This document shows positions 1 through 4,953 of a stretch of 5,409 nt of DNA, piece after piece. How positions within the stretch are numbered: position 1 is the stretch's first letter; every line of letters starts with the position of its first letter. Made by a program: the position numbers and the translations under genes. The DNA is from Candidatus Peregrinibacteria bacterium RIFCSPLOWO2_01_FULL_39_12. GTDB taxonomy: Bacteria; Patescibacteriota; Gracilibacteria; UBA1369; LOWO2-01-FULL-3. The notes beneath the pieces were generated by a model, which made no database searches, was not told where the DNA came from, and saw nothing but the letters and a program-made list of their open reading frames with translations. The stretch covers positions 9,080 to 14,488 of the forward strand of contig MFXA01000001.1 in assembly GCA_001787455.1 (NCBI GenBank). The letters are read 5' to 3'.

Positions 1-639
1 GCTTACAACACCTGAAACAGCCGAATCAACCGCTTGGTGAGACCGTCCGCTAAAATCAAAGAAAGATTTGACCTTATCAAAAATAGATTTTTTAGCGGCA
101 GCCGCAGCATTTAATCCCGCGCTTGCCGCTACTTTTACGTTCGCAGGTGTTAAACCGACAACCGCACCGGCATTTGCGACTACATTCGTACTCGCACTCA
201 CAATCTTACCTGCCGCAACACCAACACTCATTTCATTCAATTTCTTTCCGGTTTTCGGATCATATCCTGCTTTAATCATTTTTTCAGATGCTTCCCTGGC
301 AACTTTAGCTACAACATCAAACGCCGGTTTTTCTTCAACCCATGAATCGGGATTCATCCCAAGCTCAGTATCCGTAGGTTTTTTTTCTCTAAAATTTGGA
401 AGGATGTCTACAGGAGTCGTTGCCTCAGCTGAAGTCGTCACATTGGCTGAGTCAGCCGTACCAACATCGGCAATTTTGCCTTTTGAAGAATTTTCACCCG
501 CAGATTTAAGCCACTCTGGAGTTTCAGTTTTTTTATCCTCAGATAAAGAAAAAACCGGAGTACTAACTGGCGTTGCTACCGCAGCACCTGCCACACTAAC
601 TAATCCTGAACCTTGAACTTGTGTTTTTATATCCGCCAT
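1..639 (-). CDS. Ala/Val/Ser/Thr-rich protein of unknown function (C-terminus beyond the window)
   Basis: The frame is open from an ATG at 639-637 to the window edge, giving 213 codons with no stop, so the 3' end is missing. I do not recognise the protein. Residues 1-35 are mildly hydrophobic (Ala, Val, Thr, Ser), but there is no basic n-region or cleavage site, so it is not a convincing signal peptide. Residues about 36-105 are charged and Ser/Thr-rich and look disordered. Residues about 105-135 look helical. Residues about 138-183 are a Gly/Ala/Val-rich stretch ending in a run of alanines, possibly a weak membrane-associating or glycine-zipper-like helix. A Lys/Phe-rich segment (KSIFDKVKSFFDF, 184-196) follows. 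No cysteine is present in the visible part. It lies 73 nt downstream of the second lipoprotein gene and has its own candidate promoter. The start is chosen because that promoter would give a 28-nt leader; there is no SD, only an A-rich leader. The gene is probably real, with unknown function. Confidence 0.72.
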   Translation of the reverse strand, partial: MADIKTQVQGSGLVSVAGAAVATPVSTPVFSLSEDKKTETPEWLKSAGENSSKGKIADVGTADSANVTTSAEATTPVDILPNFREKKPTDTELGMNPDSWVEEKPAFDVVAKVAREASEKMIKAGYDPKTGKKLNEMSVGVAAGKIVSASTNVVANAGAVVGLTPANVKVAASAGLNAAAAAKKSIFDKVKSFFDFSGRSHQAVDSAVSGVVS

Positions 640-673
640 TTATTTTTGTTTTCACATTCAAAATTTTCATATT

Positions 674-702
674 ATTTTATCAGATTTCAAGAAGAATTAC
701 AA
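674..702 (-). promoter_or_regulatory. candidate sigma70-type promoter, extended -10, for the gene starting at 639
   Basis: On the minus strand a -35 hexamer TTGTAA (702-697) is followed after 17 nt by TAAAAT (679-674), preceded directly by TGA, which makes an extended -10 (TGnTAAAAT). The start of transcription would be near 667, leaving a leader of about 28 nt. It sits in the 73-nt gap just after the stop codons of the upstream gene. Both hexamers are imperfect, so this is a candidate only. Confidence 0.5.
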
Positions 703-712
703 GAGTTGCCTA

Positions 713-1543
713 TCATTCATCATCTATTTCAGGACCAAAGTCCAATTCCAAATCTACGGGAGGCTCTTCTACAAGAAGCCTTCCATTAGGCAAAAACGTT
801 TTCAAAAGGAAGTGAGAACCAAGCATTGACTGATATAAATTTACAGCATCCCATACCTTACGATGCAAATCAGCCAGTTTCTGTGCCTTAAACTGCTCAA
901 AATCACCGGAAGCGCCTTTACCTGTCATCCGAACATACATCGCAGAAACGGGCAGATAATGACACAAAGCTGCTTTAACATTTTCCATTTGCTTCTCGAG
1001 AGAATCCATTGTTTTGCGTATCTTCACGGCGGTTCCGACCAACGCATCATAAGCGACCTTACCTTTTTTTTGCTTATAATTTTCAGAGACCTGCCACATA
1101 ATATCTCTAAATAGAGTAACATTTTCAGGGGAAGGAACACTGTTCTTGGCTTCAGCAACCAGACCATCAGCAGCAAGTTCATACTCATCACCAACTCTTA
1201 CACTGGTAAGTTCAACATGATGCAATGTCTTCCCGAATCTACCAATATAATCAGAAGTATCAAAAGCTTTTTCTGGAACACCTCGGCATGCTTCATCCAA
1301 TTCTCCGGCATATCTTATATATTCACCTTCACCCAAAATTTCACCCACAGGACCTACCAACTTTTCTCCGCAAGAAACTTCATCATCAATAGTAACCCCG
1401 CCAGAGACAACAGCATTAGCTTTCGATGCCGCGCAACCGGAAACAGCAGAAACAGCAGCTAAACCCGCCAATCCAACTATAAACCCTCTGCGATCGGGTG
1501 AACTACACTCACCCCCTTCAGACAACCCATTCATATTTCTCAT
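713..1543 (-). CDS. predicted Tat-exported lipoprotein of unknown family, paralogue of the protein at 2998-3825
   Basis: The protein has 276 residues with the ATG at 1543. The N-terminus has a twin-arginine motif (SPDRRGFIV, Arg18-Arg19), a hydrophobic stretch (about 21-35) and a lipobox AVSGC with Cys37. It is therefore predicted to be exported folded by Tat, lipidated on Cys37 and anchored at the outer face of a membrane. The mature part is mostly helical. Residues 122-206 align without gaps to 128-212 of the lipoprotein at 2998-3825, sharing ADG(L/M)V.EA, EN, E.Y, YDAL(V/L)G, LEK and RM; a later KL.DL..KV block also matches. The C-terminus is acidic. An ATG further upstream at 1618 is rejected because it lies in a tetranucleotide repeat, upstream of the candidate promoter's start site, and would put a long n-region before the Tat motif. 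Met at 1534 is an alternative start. The gene ends TGA followed directly by TAG. No enzymatic motif is seen, and a substrate or partner is unknown. Confidence 0.82.
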   Translation of the reverse strand: MRNMNGLSEGGECSSPDRRGFIVGLAGLAAVSAVSGCAASKANAVVSGGVTIDDEVSCGEKLVGPVGEILGEGEYIRYAGELDEACRGVPEKAFDTSDYIGRFGKTLHHVELTSVRVGDEYELAADGLVAEAKNSVPSPENVTLFRDIMWQVSENYKQKKGKVAYDALVGTAVKIRKTMDSLEKQMENVKAALCHYLPVSAMYVRMTGKGASGDFEQFKAQKLADLHRKVWDAVNLYQSMLGSHFLLKTFLPNGRLLVEEPPVDLELDFGPEIDDE

Positions 1544-1548
1544 ACAAA

Positions 1549-1568
1549 TTTTATTTAAAAAAATAAAA
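1549..1568 (-). repeat. AT-only inverted repeat in the leader of the second lipoprotein gene
   Basis: On the minus strand TTTTATTT and AAATAAAA form a perfect 8-bp stem around a 4-nt loop of T. It starts at about the predicted transcription start and ends 5 nt before the ATG at 1543. An A-U stem of this size is weak. It could modulate initiation or simply reflect local AT-richness. It is not a terminator, having no GC-rich stem. Confidence 0.4.
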
Positions 1569-1575
1569 GGACATG

Positions 1576-1605
1576 AATTTATCACACTAACAATTCCAAA
1601 GTCAA
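1576..1605 (-). promoter_or_regulatory. candidate promoter, extended -10, for the second lipoprotein gene
   Basis: On the minus strand TTGACT (1605-1600, five of six to consensus) is followed after 18 nt by TAAATT (1581-1576), with TGA directly in front of the -10. Transcription would start near 1569, about 25 nt before the ATG at 1543. The -35 box abuts the ATGC-repeat palindrome at 1605-1622. The 92-nt gap to the preceding gene supports an independent promoter here. Confidence 0.55.
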
Positions 1606-1622
1606 TGCATGCATGCATGCAT
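1605..1622. repeat. ATGC tetranucleotide repeat, 18-bp perfect palindrome
   Basis: The 18 bases ATGCATGCATGCATGCAT are four and a half ATGC units and are fully self-complementary. The tract lies 13 nt beyond the stop of the gene at 1636-2268 and touches the -35 box of the promoter for the lipoprotein gene at 713-1543. It could be a protein-binding palindrome, a length-variable simple repeat changing promoter context, or a cruciform or Z-DNA-prone alternating purine-pyrimidine tract. No T-run follows, so it is not an intrinsic terminator. Confidence 0.8.
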
Positions 1623-1635
1623 AAGCCATTCCTAA

Positions 1636-2268
1636 CTATTCACGCTTTTCAAACATCTTCAATATACGATCAAGATAACCCGAAAGTCCGGAGACATTCT
1701 CTCCCGCCCGACCGACGGCATCAATATGCTTTCTTGCAGAATCAATAAGCCCCACAATTTCAGGATTACTTAACTTTTCACCAAGAGCCATCAATCGAAG
1801 ATGCAATGCTTTTAAAGCGTTATATGCATTTGCATAAGAACTATCAATGCCAGCATCAGCTCCACCAGGCTTAACCTCTTCATCTTTAAGGGCAGCAGCT
1901 TCTCTCATAAACCCATCAACCAAATTCCGCGAATCTGTTGTAACTTTACCTAAGATACATTTTCTTACAACATCATCAGGCTCAAGAACACGCCCTATTT
2001 CATGGCTCACAACCGACACAAACCCTTCAAGAGTTAAACGATTCAATATCCGCCTAACTTTATCAGGCGACAAATAATTCGCCAAAGGACTTAACAAAAT
2101 TCGCGCCAGCATTTCAGGAGAAACGTTCTCAAGGAGTTCTATAACGTCATATGAAGCACTATCGGTTGACTCACCTTGTTCACCACCTTCACTGCACAAA
2201 ACAGAATCAATCAAAGACTGCGCTTTTTCATCGGGAGTCCGAAACAAATTCATTCCAAAAATTTTCAT
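1636..2268 (-). CDS. soluble helical protein of unknown function, possible diverged relative of the lipoprotein domain
   Basis: The protein has 210 residues from the ATG at 2268. I do not recognise it. No signal peptide or membrane segment is visible, so it is probably cytosolic. After a short N-terminus (MKIFGMNLFR) and an acidic linker (about 27-38), residues 40-110 look like a helical domain. Residues 105-165 have a faint resemblance to the mature lipoprotein domain: IL.K(V/I)...D, DG...EAAA and Y(N/D)AL appear in the same order as in the protein at 2998-3825, but with different spacing. The final 40 residues look helical and end in a basic/acidic tail (KMFEKRE). It follows the gene at 2304-2981 by 35 nt, and a candidate promoter lies in that gap. 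Met at 2253 is an alternative start. No SD is seen. The frame could be extended upstream to 2316, but that would overlap the previous gene's end and disregard the promoter. It ends in TAG. Confidence 0.8.
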   Translation of the reverse strand: MKIFGMNLFRTPDEKAQSLIDSVLCSEGGEQGESTDSASYDVIELLENVSPEMLARILLSPLANYLSPDKVRRILNRLTLEGFVSVVSHEIGRVLEPDDVVRKCILGKVTTDSRNLVDGFMREAAALKDEEVKPGGADAGIDSSYANAYNALKALHLRLMALGEKLSNPEIVGLIDSARKHIDAVGRAGENVSGLSGYLDRILKMFEKRE

Positions 2269-2274
2269 ACCGAA

Positions 2275-2302
2275 AATATAACACGAAACAAGGCTTTTAC
2301 AA
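2275..2302 (-). promoter_or_regulatory. candidate internal promoter, extended -10, for the gene at 1636-2268
   Basis: On the minus strand TTGTAA (2302-2297) is followed after 16 nt by TATATT (2280-2275), with TGT directly before it. Transcription would start at or within 3 nt of the ATG at 2268, giving a leaderless or nearly leaderless mRNA, or about a 15-nt leader if Met at 2253 is the true start. The -35 begins within the 35-nt gap after the TAA of the preceding gene, so the downstream genes could be expressed apart from the cyclase. Confidence 0.4.
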
Positions 2303-2303
2303 C

Positions 2304-2981
2304 TTACTTGCAACAATTCAAAGGATGGTCAGCCACTTCTTCAAGCCCATCGAACTGCTTCAAATCAAGCTCGTTAAAAACACTTTTACAACAAGCGGCA
2401 GCAATCAGTACAACTGTTCCCCTCGCCCCCATTTCTTCCCTGAACTCAACTTCGTCCAATAAGCTAAAAAGCCTGATCTGACTCAACAATTGAATGAAAT
2501 CCACTTGCGGATACTCATCCCTGCAACGTCCGATATAAGCCCTGATGTCATCCAAAGACGCGCTTTCACACACCATCACAGCCAACTCGCGAAGAAAATT
2601 CGATAATACAAGTCTGGGATGATCACAAATATTTTCAGGCCGCCCACCATAATCCCTTCTAAAAATAGAAACACGATTATCGTCCTGCTCAGACAAAGAA
2701 TGCAAACCGCGCTTTTCATCTACGATCCACATAATTGAAGACCTTAAAGTCTCAGGCACAGGCTTAAAACCAAAACCATGGTAATTCATCGCTTTAACCA
2801 AATTTTCAAGAAAAGCGGCAACCTGTTCGCGCTTAAGCAATTTCCCATCACATTTCGCTATCAACTGCGCACGAAAAGCAAAGAGATGGAATAAAAACCA
2901 AAAGTCCCTTCCCACTGCACCACCGTCAGAAACATCAGAAGTAACATCACTCCCCTTACCTTCTACTATATCTTCACTCAT
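2304..2981 (-). CDS. soluble cysteine-rich protein of unknown function
   Basis: The protein has 225 residues from the ATG at 2981, which puts the start 16 nt after the stop of the upstream lipoprotein gene. I do not recognise the family. There is no signal peptide. Residues 1-25 are acidic and Gly/Ser-rich, followed by an aromatic cluster (FWFLFHLFAF, 27-36). The rest looks mainly helical, apart from a polar loop around 97-122. Eight cysteines are present: 44, 119, 138, 153, the pair 197-198 and the pair 223-224 at the extreme C-terminus. They do not form a spaced CxxC zinc or iron-sulfur motif I can name. GTVVLIAAACC (188-198) is hydrophobic but too short to call a membrane helix. An ATG at 3008 is an alternative start that would overlap the end of the lipoprotein gene by 11 nt; one at 3056 is less likely. 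It is almost certainly co-transcribed with the lipoprotein and GGDEF genes. Confidence 0.78.
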   Translation of the reverse strand: MSEDIVEGKGSDVTSDVSDGGAVGRDFWFLFHLFAFRAQLIAKCDGKLLKREQVAAFLENLVKAMNYHGFGFKPVPETLRSSIMWIVDEKRGLHSLSEQDDNRVSIFRRDYGGRPENICDHPRLVLSNFLRELAVMVCESASLDDIRAYIGRCRDEYPQVDFIQLLSQIRLFSLLDEVEFREEMGARGTVVLIAAACCKSVFNELDLKQFDGLEEVADHPLNCCK

Positions 2982-2997
2982 AGAATTAAAATATTTT

Positions 2998-3825
2998 TTA
3001 GTCTTCATGCAACACTTCAGGAATATCGGAAAAATCCTCAGGAACCAAATCTTCAAGCTGAGAATAACTTACATCAATACTGCCGCTGATTACATGGACA
3101 TTTGCAACTTTCCCGCGCAAATCACACAACTTTCTCTTTCGAGATCGCTTAAACAACTCAACAAAACCAGCATCATCCTTTGGAACCACCATCCTCAAAA
3201 GTCCGGCAACTATAACAGCATACATGTACCCGGCCTCAGCCAATTTTTCCCTGGCCTTTTCCAGTTCAACCATCATATTGTACACGCTATACACCTCCCC
3301 CAATAAAGCGTCGTAAGTAGCCCTGTTTCTAAACTCCAAATAGGTTTCATATCTAATATTAACCATCCTCTTCACAGTATCAATATTTTCATAATATTTA
3401 GATGTAGCAGCAGCCTCATCAACCATACCATCAGCTTTTGCTTCATCTAACTTAATTTTTGCCAAAATTCTCCTCGATTCAAGAGGCAAATCCCGCACAA
3501 CAACATCCAAAGGAACTTCAAGCTCGCCATTATCTTTGCGGCATATTTCTTCAGAACTTTGTTCTTTTTGATCACCTCTAACTTCTCCAGGAACAGCACT
3601 TGGAGAAGATGATGATAGCAATGATCCATCCGGATAACTTGCACCACCACCCCCAACAACACTTTTAACTCTCGCCGCACAACCGGAAGCAACAGCCAAT
3701 GCGACAGCACCCAAAAGTCCTCGGCGAGAAGTACGACCGTTAACCACAATGTCAACCAAATCAGCCGCTTCACGCCCTTCGGAACCACCGCATCCAACTG
3801 CCTCATTTCCACCTTCAATGCTCAT
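2998..3825 (-). CDS. predicted Tat-exported lipoprotein of unknown family, paralogue of the protein at 713-1543
   Basis: The protein has 275 residues. A 33-residue n-region leads to a twin-arginine motif (TSRRGLLG, Arg34-Arg35), a short hydrophobic segment (37-48) and a lipobox VASGC with Cys49, predicting Tat export and lipid anchoring. A Gly/Ser/Pro linker (about 56-80) and a charged stretch follow, then a helical domain (about 105-250). Residues 128-212 align gaplessly with 122-206 of the other lipoprotein, with about 26 of 85 identities by hand count, including ADGMV.EA, YDALLG and LEK. The C-terminus is acidic. The n-region is long for a Tat signal, and no enzymatic motif is seen. The gene starts 17 nt after the GGDEF stop with no SD, only an AT-rich spacer, so it should share the GGDEF transcript. 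Its role is unknown; a surface-anchored binding or scaffold protein is an inference from location alone. Confidence 0.85.
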   Translation of the reverse strand: MSIEGGNEAVGCGGSEGREAADLVDIVVNGRTSRRGLLGAVALAVASGCAARVKSVVGGGGASYPDGSLLSSSSPSAVPGEVRGDQKEQSSEEICRKDNGELEVPLDVVVRDLPLESRRILAKIKLDEAKADGMVDEAAATSKYYENIDTVKRMVNIRYETYLEFRNRATYDALLGEVYSVYNMMVELEKAREKLAEAGYMYAVIVAGLLRMVVPKDDAGFVELFKRSRKRKLCDLRGKVANVHVISGSIDVSYSQLEDLVPEDFSDIPEVLHED

Positions 3826-3842
3826 ATAAACAAATTAATAAA

Positions 3843-4805
3843 CTAGTTTACTTTTAAAATCCCAACTCTTCCTAATAATTTCCTAACCAATACGCCCAGC
3901 TCGAAAACACCAGGTTCATCATCCGTATATCTAATCCTATCTTGAGGAGACATGCAACGAAGTCCCCCTTTACCGGAAATAGACGATAAAACAACTGCAT
4001 TTCTGCCATGCTCATTCTTTGCGGCATACAATCCCTCATCGGCTCTTTTTTTCAATTCATCAAAACTGCCATCGGCCACATCTCTTACAGCAGCCCCAAA
4101 ACTCATGGTGACAGGACAGACATCTCCATTAAATTCAAATTCCATAGCTTCAATCCCTCGCCTTAAACGCTCGGCAAAAACACACGCTCCGTCTAAATCT
4201 GTCTCGGGTAAAATAAAACCAAATTCCTCCCCACCATCTCTACCGGCTACATCACGTTCCCTCACAGCACTGCGAACAACACCGCCAACTGAACGAAGGA
4301 CTGTATCTCCCGCAGCATGTCCATAGCGATCATTTACACGTTTAAATTTATCCACATCACCCATCACACAAGCAATTCTTCCTCCATTCCTCGCTGAATG
4401 CTCAAACATCTTCTCTCCATACACTCTAAAAGCTTGCTGATTTAAAAGCCCTGTTAATCCATCAAAACTGGCAATTACTCTTAAACTATCAACGGTATTT
4501 CTAAGAACATCGTTTTGTTTCTCCAAAAGATATACTTGATGTACCCGAGTTAAAAAACTCTTAATAATTCCAACGACTTCAGGACTGAGCCCATCGGAGT
4601 TTTCAAGTATACGCTTAGCTAAAGAAATTTCGGGATCATTATTAAAACTTTGCCTCACCTTCTCTCTAAATAAATCATCCCCATCACGCCTGCCATGATT
4701 AAAAGCGCCAAATAAAGTACCAAGCCCGATAACTGGCACTTCCACTTCTCTCCCTCCATCTGATCCTCCTGCCTCATCTGATCTAGGATGTACCTCTGCA
4801 ACCAT
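3843..4805 (-). CDS. soluble GGDEF-domain diguanylate cyclase
   Basis: This 320-residue protein is predicted to make cyclic di-GMP from two GTP in the cytosol. A GGDEF domain spans about 108-272. It has the opening DGLTGLLN (115-122), metal ligand Asp150 in DVDKFK, Asn158 and Asp167 of the guanine/ribose pocket in ND..GHAAGD, signature GGEEF (191-195), VTMSFGAA (232-239) and the closing LYAAKNEHGRN (259-269). The inhibitory I-site RERD (182-185) sits five residues before the signature, so product feedback inhibition is expected. Upstream, residues 1-45 are acidic/Gly-rich and about 46-110 form helices that may dimerise or sense; no PAS, GAF, REC or membrane segment is recognised. A C-terminal tail of about 48 residues lies beyond the domain. 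No EAL or HD-GYP partner is visible. The gene heads the minus-strand cluster behind a strong promoter. The start leaves a leader of about 19 nt without an SD. Confidence 0.95.
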   Translation of the reverse strand: MVAEVHPRSDEAGGSDGGREVEVPVIGLGTLFGAFNHGRRDGDDLFREKVRQSFNNDPEISLAKRILENSDGLSPEVVGIIKSFLTRVHQVYLLEKQNDVLRNTVDSLRVIASFDGLTGLLNQQAFRVYGEKMFEHSARNGGRIACVMGDVDKFKRVNDRYGHAAGDTVLRSVGGVVRSAVRERDVAGRDGGEEFGFILPETDLDGACVFAERLRRGIEAMEFEFNGDVCPVTMSFGAAVRDVADGSFDELKKRADEGLYAAKNEHGRNAVVLSSISGKGGLRCMSPQDRIRYTDDEPGVFELGVLVRKLLGRVGILKVN

Positions 4806-4830
4806 AAAAATTATTTAATATTTAGACACC

Positions 4831-4859
4831 CTTATAACACAACCCGTGGCGTCTGTCAA
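4831..4859 (-). promoter_or_regulatory. strong promoter, extended -10, for the GGDEF gene cluster
   Basis: On the minus strand a perfect -35 TTGACA (4859-4854) is followed after 17 nt by TATAAG (4836-4831), with TGT directly before the -10. It is the best promoter in the window. Transcription would begin near 4824, about 19 nt before the ATG at 4805. An AT-rich block (about 4860-4879) directly upstream could act as an UP element. The next two genes, 17 and 16 nt apart, probably depend on it. Confidence 0.75.
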
Positions 4860-4892
4860 TAAATATCGTTAAAAATAACCCCAAAGGCAGCT

Positions 4893-4920
4893 TTTACAGC
4901 GCAATTTTTTGTGATACAAT
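4893..4920 (+). promoter_or_regulatory. promoter, extended -10, for gyrA
   Basis: TTTACA (4893-4898) is followed after 16 nt by TACAAT (4915-4920), with TGA directly before the -10; both hexamers match consensus at five of six positions. Transcription would start near 4927, giving a leader of about 27 nt. The -35 box is only 33 nt from the -35 of the divergent GGDEF promoter, so the two start regions share the intervening DNA. gyrA promoters are supercoiling-sensitive in some bacteria; nothing here proves it. Confidence 0.65.
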
Positions 4921-4953
4921 CCGACAGCGAAAAAAAGTAACTTATTTAAAATA

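Noticed and set aside
68..616. Long plus-strand open frame of 182 codons
   Set aside because: It is antisense to the leftmost minus-strand gene. That minus frame is open to the window edge and has a promoter, while the plus frame has Phe/Ser/Thr-rich shadow composition and no promoter.
640..712. Intrinsic terminator between the second lipoprotein and the leftmost gene
   Set aside because: No GC-rich stem followed by a T-run is present on the minus strand; the gap is AT-rich and better explained as a promoter.
1544..1618. Upstream ATG (1618) adding 25 residues to the second lipoprotein
   Set aside because: This start falls in the ATGC repeat and upstream of the predicted transcription start, and would place a Cys/Phe-rich stretch ahead of the Tat signal.
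713..2981. Recoding of UGA as glycine, as in Gracilibacteria and Absconditabacteria
   Set aside because: Glycines are written with GGN throughout the long frames and no in-frame TGA is needed; the only TGA used is a stop followed directly by TAG.
3447..3818. Minus-strand frame of 123 codons inside the first lipoprotein gene
   Set aside because: It lies in another frame of the same strand over a gene with clear Tat and lipobox motifs and a paralogue; its Leu/Val/Trp-rich product looks like a shadow.
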